Shown here: positions 9,508-18,101 of the stretch, piece after piece
How the letters are laid out: every line of letters starts with the position of its first letter
How positions within the stretch are numbered: the stretch's first letter is position 1
Source: an uncultured Pelagimonas sp.
Lineage (GTDB): Bacteria > Pseudomonadota > Alphaproteobacteria > Rhodobacterales > Rhodobacteraceae
Length of the DNA stretch: 64,000 bases
Direction of reading: 5' to 3'
NCBI GenBank assembly: GCA_947499735.1
Contig: CANMPP010000004.1
Span: 1 to 64,000 of the forward strand
Translations under genes and position numbers: made by a program
The notes under the pieces: generated by a model
Told to the model about the DNA's origin: nothing
What the model saw: the letters and a program-made list of their open reading frames with translations, nothing else
The model's database searches: none

Positions 9508-9717
9508 AATCGCACCACAAATTGATTGAATAGCAATATATGGTGGTTGCATTTGAAATTAAAGGTCAACAATTCATATTTGATCGATAGATTTAAGTGC
9601 CCTTGGACTGAAAGCGTTGCCATTGAAGTAACTTCGACTGGGTCTCATATAATGACGCGGGCAGGCACTAACTGATCTGGACTTTGAATTTTGAACGCTG
9701 ATTTTAAGGAAATACAT

Positions 9718-10416
9718 GTGATCAACCTTACCGACAGAGAAAAGGCAGCTATCTCGAACATCGACGAGCATGAGTTAGAATCCCTCATCGATCAAGCATT
9801 GCAAAACGAACACGCAGCCGGGCTTCATCAACTGTTTCCTTTGGATTGCGGATCCTATTTGGCAACCGAGTTCCATAAATTTGAGCGATCTCTCAGAGAA
9901 CTCGCTGAGTCTAAGTCAGCCAAAAAGCGTGATCAAAAAAGATCAGAAGCAGTGCGTGCCGGAAGAAATCTTTCATTTGCCCTTTCACAGATGAAGGCTC
10001 GTGTGGAGACAGAGGTTAAGGATGGGCAATTGTTCTATGTCGATGACCAAATTTATTGGCCCCATCATTTCAGCAAAGAGCTTCGAGTCTGCGTATCCTA
10101 CAAATGGCGTCGGACGGTTGAAGACCCATGGACTCACGGCCGTATTGAATTCCACCATCAGCACAACCCGCGCCCTGACTACACCTCACAACGCCCCAAA
10201 AGGAAGCCCAGTGTGGCGAAACAACAACAAGAGCTTCAGGACACGCTATCCAGGGAGTGGGAGCATCTAAAAGACTTGGCGCTTTTTTCTGTTAGGGACT
10301 TTTTCAGGGCAGGTGGGAATGGAAGTGAAATCCCTGCTTCATTCCAAGCTGTTGTGGGCCCAGGCACTTCAACACTAAACAATTTCAGTGCCAAGTTTTG
10401 GGGCGAAGCAACTTAA
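9718..10416 (+). CDS. Unrecognised 232-aa protein divergent from CBASS
   Basis: I do not recognise this family. The protein is polar and mainly helical in look, with a Lys/Arg/Glu-rich segment (about 65-95) that could be coiled or nucleic-acid binding. A central aromatic/His part (FYVDDQIYWPHHF, then KWRRTVEDPWTH) is followed by a Gln/Glu-rich helix. No membrane segment, signal peptide or enzyme motif is visible. I chose the GTG at 9718 because AAGGA lies 7 bases upstream; a TTG at 9691 in the same frame has no such site. It is transcribed away from the CD-NTase gene, with about 210 bp between the starts that must hold both promoters. It may be an island passenger, a regulator of the CBASS operon or a separate defence gene. 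Confidence 0.65.
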   Translation: MINLTDREKAAISNIDEHELESLIDQALQNEHAAGLHQLFPLDCGSYLATEFHKFERSLRELAESKSAKKRDQKRSEAVRAGRNLSFALSQMKARVETEVKDGQLFYVDDQIYWPHHFSKELRVCVSYKWRRTVEDPWTHGRIEFHHQHNPRPDYTSQRPKRKPSVAKQQQELQDTLSREWEHLKDLALFSVRDFFRAGGNGSEIPASFQAVVGPGTSTLNNFSAKFWGEAT

Positions 10417-10588
10417 AAATTCCAATTGCTAAAAAACACACTACTGAATGTCTGCAACCTCATGACGTTAAAAAAACTTTGCAATTGCAGCGAATGGCTG
10501 CCTCCCGCCCTTGGTGTTGAAACCTGAGGATACTCAAGATATCGGTAGGCCTTGTTAAGCCTCCGGGAAATGTTGGGGGGAAGATATC

Positions 10589-12451
10589 ATGCCCTCTTTG
10601 AGCCTTACGCTGGACCCCAACGCGCGGGAGGTTTTGCCCTCTTTTGTGTCCCGGCTGGCAGCGGCGAATGGCCTGGATGCTGCTTCGTTTTCGAAAGACA
10701 TGGGCTTTTCATTCAAACGTATTTTGAACTTCGAAGAGACCGCACTTCAGGCCTTGGCGGAGGTCGCAGGCCTTGGCAGCGAACAGGTGGACGCACTTGT
10801 GTCTTGGACTGGGCGGCCCGCAGGCGACATTCGCATTCAGTATCGTGGCGAGTTTATTCCCTCGCGTGCCTTACGAAGCCCCGTGGTCCGGGGCTGCCCG
10901 TTATGCCTGCTCGCTGATATCGAAGCCCAGCCCTCAGCGCCCCTGAAAGCCATGACGTATCGCGGAGATTGGCAGCTTGCATATACCAAGATTTGCACCG
11001 CGCATGGCCATCCACTTGCCCCCCTTTGGGAAGAGGATACACCCTCAAAGCGGTGGGATTTTCAGGCGCGGTTCTCTGATCTGCTGGGCGCGCCCATTCT
11101 GGCGCACTCCAAACCATCCAGCCCCCATGTTTCAGCATATGACCGCTGGCTGCATCAGCGCTTGCGGACGGGGACAGACGAAACTTGGTTGCAAGCGCAT
11201 ACCATTTTTGCAGCCTCCCGTCTTTGCCTGCACATCGGGCAACAAATCATACGCCACGACATTGCGGGGCCTTTCAGGACAGAGGGAGAAGAGCGCCCCG
11301 AGGCCATCGGCTTTAATGCGCTTAGAGACGAACCATCCCGTCTGACTGCCGTTCTAAACGCCTTGGCCGCAGCAGCATCGGGTCCAGGGGATGGGCCGAA
11401 GAAGGCCTTTGGCGCGCTTCATCCAATGCTGAACTGCGATTACGCCGATGCGGAAGAGTTTACGGAATTCCGCAACGTGATGCGATCAAGCATTCTGGAC
11501 AATTGGCCCCATGCGCCGGGGGACGTTGTCCTAGGCCAGGTTGTCAAAGAACGAACGCTTCATTCCGTTGCCAGCGCCGCGAAAGAAATCGGCGCTTGGG
11601 AGGAACTGCTGGACCGGGTGTTGGCCGAGAACGGGGCATTCTGCGACGGTGACCAACGTCCCCCAACGCGCAAGACATTTGATGCCATCCGTTTTCAAGA
11701 TCTGCTTGAGGACATCCCGCGATGGGCCGGGCCCAAAGCCATTTGCAAAACGCTCGGCGCGACCAAGGACCAATTCCAAAGGCTGGTGGAACAGGGCTTA
11801 CTGACGCCAACTGTGCGTGATCCCAAAGTCCAGGCGCGGTGGAGAACCAGCCAAGCCCAAGATCTTCTGGATACCCTGATCAACGCGTCCGTAGCTATTC
11901 CACAAAACGCAGTAGGTTGGATCCCTTTGCACAATGCCGGCGGACAAGTTCAGGGTGGTCTGAAGAGGTTGATCGACGAAATTGTAGCGGGAACACTGCC
12001 ACTTGGATATCTACCTGACCGGCGGGGCTATCGCTCGCTCAGGGTGCCAAAGTCGAAGGTGATTGAGTTCAACGCTGACAGCCCCAAAACGGTTGCGTTC
12101 GAATGCCTCACCGCAGTCGCCTACGCCCGCAGCATCGGCCTGCGCCAGAAAGGGGCCTTTATCGCCTTTGTTCAGGACGGACATAGCCCCGCGACGCTGG
12201 TCGAGCACCCCAACACCAACAAGCTCACCTATATTATGACGGATGAGGAGATTGACGCGTTTGAGGCCAGCTTCACAACGATCACGATGCTTTCAAAGGA
12301 AACCGGACTACACCGAAACACAGTTCGCCACGCCTTGAAGATAGCCGGCATTCATCCGTTCACACAGAGCGGCCGGGACTATGGCGGTATATATTTGCGT
12401 GAGGACGCCGTTCTGGCAGCTTCCGAAAACCATATGAATACAAATAGTTAG
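10589..12451 (+). CDS. TniQ-family protein
   Basis: 620 aa. The N-terminal TniQ domain has the paired zinc ligands C103-P-x-C106 and C136-x-x-H139 (CTAHGHPL) that mark TniQ/TnsD proteins. The region after about residue 370 contains helix-turn-helix-like segments, including a clear one near the C-terminus (about 570-595, TMLSKETGLHRNTVRHAL). TniQ/TnsD proteins choose the target site for Tn7-like and Tn5053-like transposons. Here no transposase (TnsA/B, TniA) or ATPase (TnsC, TniB) is next to it, so it is either a remnant or a domesticated DNA-binding protein. A GGGGGGAAG ribosome site precedes the ATG. It ends about 125 bp from a tRNA-Arg gene, which could be its target. Its base composition is closer to the core genome than to the CBASS genes. 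Confidence 0.8.
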   Translation: MPSLSLTLDPNAREVLPSFVSRLAAANGLDAASFSKDMGFSFKRILNFEETALQALAEVAGLGSEQVDALVSWTGRPAGDIRIQYRGEFIPSRALRSPVVRGCPLCLLADIEAQPSAPLKAMTYRGDWQLAYTKICTAHGHPLAPLWEEDTPSKRWDFQARFSDLLGAPILAHSKPSSPHVSAYDRWLHQRLRTGTDETWLQAHTIFAASRLCLHIGQQIIRHDIAGPFRTEGEERPEAIGFNALRDEPSRLTAVLNALAAAASGPGDGPKKAFGALHPMLNCDYADAEEFTEFRNVMRSSILDNWPHAPGDVVLGQVVKERTLHSVASAAKEIGAWEELLDRVLAENGAFCDGDQRPPTRKTFDAIRFQDLLEDIPRWAGPKAICKTLGATKDQFQRLVEQGLLTPTVRDPKVQARWRTSQAQDLLDTLINASVAIPQNAVGWIPLHNAGGQVQGGLKRLIDEIVAGTLPLGYLPDRRGYRSLRVPKSKVIEFNADSPKTVAFECLTAVAYARSIGLRQKGAFIAFVQDGHSPATLVEHPNTNKLTYIMTDEEIDAFEASFTTITMLSKETGLHRNTVRHALKIAGIHPFTQSGRDYGGIYLREDAVLAASENHMNTNS

Positions 12452-12511
12452 ATAGATTTTCTTGCTACTGGCTGCGGCGAAACACGCCCAATCCGAATAA
12501 ATACCTTGACA

Positions 12512-12543
12512 GCCAATTGGCACGCTTATGCCCAAAATGGGCA
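12512..12543. repeat. Two adjacent palindromes between tniQ and tRNA-Arg
   Basis: GCCAATTGGC (12512-12521) is a 10-bp palindrome. TGCCCA-AAA-TGGGCA (12529-12543) is a 6-bp inverted repeat with a 3-base loop. They lie just past the 3' end of the tRNA gene in its direction of transcription and just past the end of the TniQ gene. They could terminate either transcript or be protein-binding sites. No strong T-tract follows either. Confidence 0.4.
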
Positions 12544-12577
12544 CTGTTATGCTATCAGAACATTGTGTTTCGGGAAA

Positions 12578-12654
12578 TGGCGACCCCGGCAGGATTCGAA
12601 CCTGCAACCTGCCCCTTAGGAGGGGGCTGCTCTATCCAGTTGAGCCACGGAGCC
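12578..12654 (-). tRNA. tRNA-Arg (anticodon CCU)
   Basis: Read on the minus strand, the 77-nt sequence folds as a tRNA. The acceptor GGCTCCG pairs with CGGGGTC (two G-U pairs), and the D arm is GCTCAACTGGATAGAGC. The anticodon stem GCCCC/GGGGC encloses the loop CTCCTAA (anticodon CCT), the T arm carries GGTTCGAATCC, and CCA is encoded at the end (12578-12580). It borders the accessory island on its 3' side, a common integration point. Confidence 0.97.
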
Positions 12655-12776
12655 GCTTGGGGTGAGAAATATCCTGTAGGAACAAACTTGTCATTACGCA
12701 AGCATCCCTTTTCTAACTTCGGTCTTGCCTTGTGCGGGCAAAGGGCGCAAAACCACTGGCAATAGAGGAAAAAATT

Positions 12777-13799
12777 GTGGCCAACGATCCGCGTCGACCT
12801 TTAACGCTTCGGGATGTCTCCGAAGCCTCCGGTGTTTCAGAAATGACAGTAAGTCGCGTTTTGCGAAAGCGCGGTGATGTGTCTTCTGCGACCCGTGAAA
12901 AAGTGCTGCGCGCTGCCAAAGAACTCGGATACGTTCCCAACAAGATTGCCGGCGGACTGGCATCCAATCGGGTTAATCTGGTTGCTGTGATCATTCCATC
13001 CATGTCCAATATGGTCTTTCCTGAGGTCATGACCGGCATCAATCGTGTGTTGGAAGACACTGAGCTGCAACCGGTCATTGGCATCACGGATTATGATCCC
13101 GTTAAAGAAGAACGGGTGCTCTATGAAATGCTGTCTTGGCGTCCGTCGGGCATTATCATCGCTGGTATCGAACATAACGAGGCTGCGAAAGCCATGTTGC
13201 GTGCCTCTGGCATCCCTGTTGTCGAAATCATGGACACCGATGGAGATGCGGTAGATTGCGCCGTGGGGATTTCCCATGCGCGCGCAGGTCGCATGATGGC
13301 GACGGCTATCGCAGATCAAGGATATCAAAAAATTGGCTTTTTGGGCACCAAAATGCCCCTTGATCACCGTGCAAAGAAGCGTCGCGACGGGTTTGAAAAA
13401 GAACTACACAAGCGTGGTTTGGACATCGCGGCAGAGGAATATTACAGCGGGGGATCGGCCCTGGCCAAAGGGCGCGAAATGACGGCAAGCATTCTGCAGA
13501 AGCGGCCGGATCTGGATTTTCTGTATTTCTCGAATGATATGATTGCTGCTGGTGGTTTGCTCTACCTGATGGAAAAAGGCATCGATATCCCCGAACAAAT
13601 CGGTTTGGCCGGGTTCAACGGGGTTGAATTGCTCGACGGGTTGCCCCGCAAATTGGCAACGATGGATGCCTGCCGGATGGATATTGGCATCAAGGCTGCC
13701 GAGATTATCGCAACCAGAGCCAGCGATCCCGAAGCCGCCTTTGAAGCGCTGGTCGAATTGGAACCAAAGATCGATCACGGCGATACCCTGCGCCGATAA
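12777..13799 (+). CDS. LacI-family transcriptional regulator
   Basis: 340 aa from the GTG at 12777, chosen because AGAGGA lies 7 bases upstream; an in-frame ATG at 12732 lacks a ribosome site. The N-terminus has the LacI helix-turn-helix (LRDVSEASGVSEMTVSRVL, about 11-29), then the hinge helix (PNKIAGGLASNR) and a periplasmic-binding-like sensor domain. It resembles the gluconate-operon regulators of the LacI family, but the effector cannot be named. It is followed after 14 bp by the 2H-like gene at 13814, and no sugar catabolic genes are adjacent. Confidence 0.85.
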   Translation: MANDPRRPLTLRDVSEASGVSEMTVSRVLRKRGDVSSATREKVLRAAKELGYVPNKIAGGLASNRVNLVAVIIPSMSNMVFPEVMTGINRVLEDTELQPVIGITDYDPVKEERVLYEMLSWRPSGIIIAGIEHNEAAKAMLRASGIPVVEIMDTDGDAVDCAVGISHARAGRMMATAIADQGYQKIGFLGTKMPLDHRAKKRRDGFEKELHKRGLDIAAEEYYSGGSALAKGREMTASILQKRPDLDFLYFSNDMIAAGGLLYLMEKGIDIPEQIGLAGFNGVELLDGLPRKLATMDACRMDIGIKAAEIIATRASDPEAAFEALVELEPKIDHGDTLRR

Positions 13800-13813
13800 T
13801 CTTGGTATGACCT

Positions 13814-14518
13814 ATGACCGACGCAACATATCACGCCAAATACACCCAGATTTGGGACGCAACGCGGGACAAAATTGCCCGCAATGACATCCATGTAGAT
13901 CCGGCACCTGAAGAGGGAAAAAACAGATGGGGCGTCAGTACGATCATTCGGCCCATTCTACCTGATAGCGTGTGGCAAGAATTGACGCAGATCCAAACGA
14001 TAGCAGGTTCAGATCATTGCTATTATACCGCCAAAAACGTGCATATCACGCTGCGCACGAACGAGGCCTATGTTCAGAATCCAGACGCAAAGCAGCCCAA
14101 CTATGATGCCTATGCGCAGGCCTTTCGGGACGTCTGGCAACAGCATTTTCAAAACGCAGATCACTCTATACGGTTGCGTGGCATGATCGGTGTGCCGACA
14201 TACCTGTTGCTATGCGGATATCCGAACTTTGATCTCGCAGATCTGCGCAAGCGCTATCATGCGCGCTTACAGGACCTCGATGCGCTGCCACCTGGCCCGG
14301 AACAACATAACGGTGAAACGCGGGATACATGTCATGCCAGTTTGGCCATGTGGGCGGGACCTTTGCAGTCACCTGAGAAAGTTGCACAAACGATTGATGC
14401 GTTGAGAGAGCAAGATTTAGGGCACGTGACGGAATATGATGTCGATGTGGTCGCTTATACGCGTACGCCACATCGCGTTGATATACATAGGCTGCATCAC
14501 CTTCTAAAGGTGGCGTAA
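13814..14518 (+). CDS. Putative 2H-phosphoesterase-like protein
   Basis: 234 aa, not a family I can name. Two short motifs stand out: NVHITLR with H77 and CHASLAMW with H174. They match the H-x-(T/S)-hydrophobic pair of the 2H phosphoesterase superfamily, at a spacing (97 residues) typical of it. Such enzymes open cyclic phosphodiesters of RNA, nucleotides or sugars. It follows the LacI regulator by 14 bp and is probably in the same transcript. It converges on the DUF1801 gene. The 2H assignment rests only on the motifs. Confidence 0.6.
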   Translation: MTDATYHAKYTQIWDATRDKIARNDIHVDPAPEEGKNRWGVSTIIRPILPDSVWQELTQIQTIAGSDHCYYTAKNVHITLRTNEAYVQNPDAKQPNYDAYAQAFRDVWQQHFQNADHSIRLRGMIGVPTYLLLCGYPNFDLADLRKRYHARLQDLDALPPGPEQHNGETRDTCHASLAMWAGPLQSPEKVAQTIDALREQDLGHVTEYDVDVVAYTRTPHRVDIHRLHHLLKVA

Positions 14519-14530
14519 GCAGATCCAGCC

Positions 14531-14941
14531 CTAACCGCCCAAATGATAGGTCAAGGCACGCGCTATCAAGATCTCGATTTTGTCCAACGGCAGCGGTTGG
14601 GACGGGTCGATCAACACACCCCTTGTTCCGTCAAAGGAAAAGTCCTCGGGGAACTGCGCCTGAAATTCTGAAATGATCCGCGTTTGGCAGTGGACGAACA
14701 TGCCCACCCCGCCGGATTTCGGCAGGCCAAGCCGCAGGGTCGTGCCCGATTTTGTGTCCGGCGTCAGATAGGATGGCTGCCCCCATTTCAAGGTCTCTTC
14801 AATTCGGCCAACACCATCAATGCGCGCTGCGGCATCGAACACCAACGTTCGCATTTGCAACAAACACCCCCGCTCGACCTCAGGAAACGCATCAAAGACA
14901 TGCGCGACGTCAGGATTTTGGAACGGAGGGCTATGTTGCAT
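14531..14941 (-). CDS. DUF1801 domain protein
   Basis: 136 aa. Its composition and the pattern EETLKWGQPSYLT, then TTLRLGLPK and FVHCQT match the small DUF1801 (YdhG-like) proteins, whose function is not established. It is soluble, with no signal peptide. It ends 12 bp from the convergent 2H-like gene and lies 18 bp downstream of phnM on the same strand, so it may be cotranscribed with phnM. Confidence 0.65.
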   Translation of the reverse strand: MQHSPPFQNPDVAHVFDAFPEVERGCLLQMRTLVFDAAARIDGVGRIEETLKWGQPSYLTPDTKSGTTLRLGLPKSGGVGMFVHCQTRIISEFQAQFPEDFSFDGTRGVLIDPSQPLPLDKIEILIARALTYHLGG

Positions 14942-14959
14942 CAGATTGGCCTAGACATG

Positions 14960-16105
14960 CTATCCCACCTGTCTGCCACGAGACCAGACACCACGCAATA
15001 ATGGCACGCTTTCATTGACACGGAAACGTAAGAGATCTGCACGTTTTCCGATTTCGACCGTACCACGATCCGTTAGGCCAACTGCCTGTGCTGGCGCGCG
15101 TGTCACAGTCGCGATGCCACGCGCCATGTCTTCCCAGATCTCACCTAGTTTCACAGCGGATTGCAGCAAGGCGGCAGGAACGTAATCAGACGACACGATA
15201 TCCAACAGTCCCAATCGTGCCAATTCTTCTGCCGCGACATTGCCAGAATGCGACCCACCCCGGATGAGGTTCGGCGCGCCCATCATCACGGCAATTCCAT
15301 GATCATGACAGGCCTGCGCTGCTTCAACCGTTGTTGGGAACTCGGCCAGTTTGATGCCATAGCCAGCGGAAACCTCTACATGTTCACGCAACGTGTCGTC
15401 ATGGCTGGCAAGCACGGCACCAAATCGTTTTGCGGCTTCTACAGTTGCCTTTTCATGGGCCGCACCAAAACGATCGCGCAGGTCATATAGACCTTGGATA
15501 TGGCGTTGGAATTCTTCATCGTTCAAACCACGTTTGCCCGTGATGTATTCCTTCAGCTTCGTGATATCGCGGAACTGGCGTTGGCCCGGCGTGTGATCCA
15601 TCAAGCTAACAATGCCCACCCGATCCTCAGGACCGAATTCTTCGATCTCTTCGATCAAGGTTTCGGAACACACCTCGGCGCGCAAATGCAGAAAATGGCT
15701 GATCTTCAGCATGTCTTTTTCGCGCAAATCCAGCAATTCGCTTGCCAAAGGGCGGGCGTATTTCTTGTAATCCGCCCCATCCGGGTTCGGGATAGACCCA
15801 ATACGCATCGCATCAAACACGGTTGTAATGCCTGTGGATGCTAATTCCGCATCATGGGCCACAATGGCCGCAGCATGGGGCCAGCTTACCTTTGGCCTTG
15901 GTTCAATATGGCGTTCCAAATTATCGGTATGAAGTTCAATCAACCCCGGCGTGATGTAATCGCCCTGACAATCCACGGCCCCTGAAGGAACGGACGTCCC
16001 TTCGCCCATATCGGCAATAACGCCATTTTCGACATGCAGCCAACCGCGAAACACGGCATCATTCTGAACAATTTCCGCGTTGCCTAAGGTAAACGCGCTT
16101 GTCAT
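14960..16105 (-). CDS. phnM: PhnM, ribose-1-methylphosphonate 5-triphosphate diphosphatase
   Basis: 381 aa amidohydrolase-fold enzyme that removes pyrophosphate from alpha-D-ribose 1-methylphosphonate 5-triphosphate before C-P bond cleavage. Visible PhnM features are ITPGLIELHTDNLERH with the metal-binding H-x-D-x-x-x-x-H pattern, then GIVSLMDHTPGQRQF, ASHDDT and MGAPNLIRGGSHSGN, and DLLRF near the end. The start at 16105 (MTSAFTLG) is preferred over an ATG at 16156, which would overlap the divergent DUF1045 gene. It is separated from the main phn operon by DUF1045 and must have its own promoter in the 49-bp divergent gap. Confidence 0.92.
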   Translation of the reverse strand: MTSAFTLGNAEIVQNDAVFRGWLHVENGVIADMGEGTSVPSGAVDCQGDYITPGLIELHTDNLERHIEPRPKVSWPHAAAIVAHDAELASTGITTVFDAMRIGSIPNPDGADYKKYARPLASELLDLREKDMLKISHFLHLRAEVCSETLIEEIEEFGPEDRVGIVSLMDHTPGQRQFRDITKLKEYITGKRGLNDEEFQRHIQGLYDLRDRFGAAHEKATVEAAKRFGAVLASHDDTLREHVEVSAGYGIKLAEFPTTVEAAQACHDHGIAVMMGAPNLIRGGSHSGNVAAEELARLGLLDIVSSDYVPAALLQSAVKLGEIWEDMARGIATVTRAPAQAVGLTDRGTVEIGKRADLLRFRVNESVPLLRGVWSRGRQVG

Positions 16106-16154
16106 ATGGCTGTCACTTTCTTGCGGCATTGCAGCATTAAGAATCGAGGATGTC

Positions 16155-16841
16155 ATGAATTTTTCCCGCTACGCTGTTTATTTCACTTTGCCCGATGGCC
16201 CTTTGGACCAGTTCGGAGCGGCCTGGCTTGGCTGGAATGCCAAAACAGGCGAAAGATTGGATCACCCTTTGGTCGACGATCTTCCGATGCCCGTGCGTGA
16301 CATCACTGCGACCCCAAGGAAATATGGATTTCACGGCACGATCAAGCCCCCGTTTCGTTTGGCCGACGGGCAAAGCTTTGACGCTTTGCAACACTCGATA
16401 GAGGCTTTGTGTAGCTCGGCAGCCCCTGTCGCACTGGATGGTTTTGTGATTGCCCGTTTGGGTGGTTTTCTGGCCCTTGTCCCGGAAGGGGACGCAACAT
16501 CCCTGGCCAATCTGGCGGCACGTGCGGTTCAGGAATTGGACGCATTTCGCGCCCCCTTGAACGAAACCGAATTGGCCAAGCGCCGCAACCGCCCTTTGAC
16601 GCCCGCACAAGAGGCGTATCTGGACACTTGGGGCTACCCATATGTCTTGGAAGAGTTCCGGTTTCACATGACGCTTTCGGGATCTTTGGGTGCAGAAAAG
16701 GCCGAAGCCGTTCGGGCCGCATTGGTCAAACCACTGCGCCCGCTGCTGCCACGTCCGATGGTGATTGATGCCTTGACCCTGTGTGGTGAGGACAGCAACG
16801 GAATGTTCCATGAATTGCACCGCTACACCTTAACCGGATAA
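16155..16841 (+). CDS. DUF1045 phosphonate-operon 2H protein
   Basis: 228 aa member of the DUF1045 family often found in C-P lyase operons. Two 2H motifs are plain: H60 in KYGFHGTIKPPF and H171 in FHMTLSG, separated by 111 residues, so it is a probable 2H-type phosphoesterase. A likely role is to act on a cyclic ribose phosphate made after C-P bond cleavage, as PhnP does elsewhere; no phnP is in the window (inference). I chose the ATG at 16155 (MNFSRYAVYF) with GAGGA just upstream. It is divergent from phnM, and its last 19 bases overlap the 3' end of phnN tail-to-tail. Confidence 0.85.
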   Translation: MNFSRYAVYFTLPDGPLDQFGAAWLGWNAKTGERLDHPLVDDLPMPVRDITATPRKYGFHGTIKPPFRLADGQSFDALQHSIEALCSSAAPVALDGFVIARLGGFLALVPEGDATSLANLAARAVQELDAFRAPLNETELAKRRNRPLTPAQEAYLDTWGYPYVLEEFRFHMTLSGSLGAEKAEAVRAALVKPLRPLLPRPMVIDALTLCGEDSNGMFHELHRYTLTG

Positions 16842-17368
16842 AGCACGGATTGGATGGCCTGCACCGTCTGATCCAGAGTGCCTGAATTATCGATTTCCGT
16901 CACAGGAACACCTTCAGGTATTTCAAACCCTGAGCGCGACAAACGGCGTTCAATTTCCGCGGCAGTTTCACGACCGCGTCCTGCAAGACGACGCGCCAAG
17001 ACCTCTTTTGGTGCTGTGATTGACAGGCATACAAAGCGTTCAAATCGCGTCTGTGCTTTGGGCAAAACAGCCCGCGACAAATTCACCAGCAGATCACAAC
17101 CTTGCGCCAATTGCGCATCAATAGAGGACGGGATTCCATAATATAGCCCGTGTGCCCGCCAATGCAGGGCAAACGCGCCAGCATCACGGCGCGCGGCAAA
17201 TTCGGCCTCGCTGACGGGTTCGTAATCTTCACCACCCGCTTCTGGCGCCCGTGTGATCACCCTGCGTAACAAGGCGACATCAGGTGCAGCGGCCGCAAAA
17301 GCCTCCATAACGCTATCCTTGCCAACGCCGGACGGGCCAACAACCGCGATGAAGCGCCCTTGTCCCAT
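16823..17368 (-). CDS. phnN: PhnN, ribose 1,5-bisphosphate phosphokinase
   Basis: 181 aa guanylate-kinase-like enzyme that converts ribose 1,5-bisphosphate to PRPP, the last step of the C-P lyase route. The P-loop GPSGVGKDS is near residues 11-19, followed by RRVITRAPEAGGEDYEPVS typical of PhnN and the lid segment RLAGRGRE. It starts one base after phnL ends and is the last gene of the phnG-N operon. Its 3' end overlaps the convergent DUF1045 gene. Confidence 0.92.
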   Translation of the reverse strand: MGQGRFIAVVGPSGVGKDSVMEAFAAAAPDVALLRRVITRAPEAGGEDYEPVSEAEFAARRDAGAFALHWRAHGLYYGIPSSIDAQLAQGCDLLVNLSRAVLPKAQTRFERFVCLSITAPKEVLARRLAGRGRETAAEIERRLSRSGFEIPEGVPVTEIDNSGTLDQTVQAIQSVLYPVKV

Positions 17369-18057
17369 TATGCAGGCTCCGGTGTGAAGGCGGATACGTT
17401 GATTTCCCGGTCACAGACGCGATCCCGTGCCGCTTCGTCATGGAAAATTCCGACAATTGCTGCACCGCGGTCTTTTGCCTCTTCGATCAGGCTAAGAACC
17501 GTTTCCCGGTTTGTTGCATCCAAAGACGCTGTAGGTTCGTCCAGCAAAAGTGCAGGATATTCATAGGCAAAGCCCCGTGCGATATTAACCCGCTGCTGTT
17601 CCCCGCCTGAAAACGTCGTCGGTGACAGCGACCAAAGCCGTTCTGGAATGCGCAATTTGGCCAAAAGCATGCGCGCTTTTTCATGCGCATCACCTTGGGG
17701 CACGCCCAGCGCCAATAGAGGTTCTGCAACGACATCCAATGTAGCGACACGTGGCACAACACGTAGGAACTGGCTGACATAGCCCAGTGTTTCCCGGCGC
17801 AGCGTTATGATTTCACGCGGATTGGCGGTTGCCACGTCTAAATCCCCAATGCGGATCTGACCAGAGGCAGCAAGGTAGTTGCCGTAGATCATGCGCATCA
17901 GGGTCGATTTACCCGCACCAGATTCACCGGTCAGCGCGACGCATTCGCCAGTCGCAACCTGAAGATTGGCGCCCGCCATCACCTGAATGATGGCAGACCC
18001 CTGATTGTGCAGAGTGAAGGTTTTCGAGACATCCCGAATATCGATCATCGCAGTCAT
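17368..18057 (-). CDS. phnL: PhnL, C-P lyase ABC-type ATPase
   Basis: 229 aa ABC ATPase subunit. Walker A is GESGAGKST (about 44-52), the signature is [15 protein letters not shown], and Walker B is [12 protein letters not shown]. PhnL belongs to the set that attaches the phosphonate to ribose of ATP (PhnG-H-I-L). The start at 18057 has GGAAGGG six bases upstream and is preferred over the ATG at 18075. It lies 44 bp after phnK. Confidence 0.93.
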   Translation of the reverse strand: MTAMIDIRDVSKTFTLHNQGSAIIQVMAGANLQVATGECVALTGESGAGKSTLMRMIYGNYLAASGQIRIGDLDVATANPREIITLRRETLGYVSQFLRVVPRVATLDVVAEPLLALGVPQGDAHEKARMLLAKLRIPERLWSLSPTTFSGGEQQRVNIARGFAYEYPALLLDEPTASLDATNRETVLSLIEEAKDRGAAIVGIFHDEAARDRVCDREINVSAFTPEPA

Positions 18058-18101
18058 AGCCAGCCCTTCCAGCAAGACATCTGTTCCAAAATCATTCTAG
18101 T

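Noticed and set aside
12506-12540. TTGACA hexamer as a plus-strand promoter near tRNA-Arg
   Set aside because: No acceptable -10 at the right distance.
1-12654. Classical tRNA-integrating island with an integrase and a repeated tRNA 3' end
   Set aside because: No integrase gene and no second copy of the tRNA end seen in the window.
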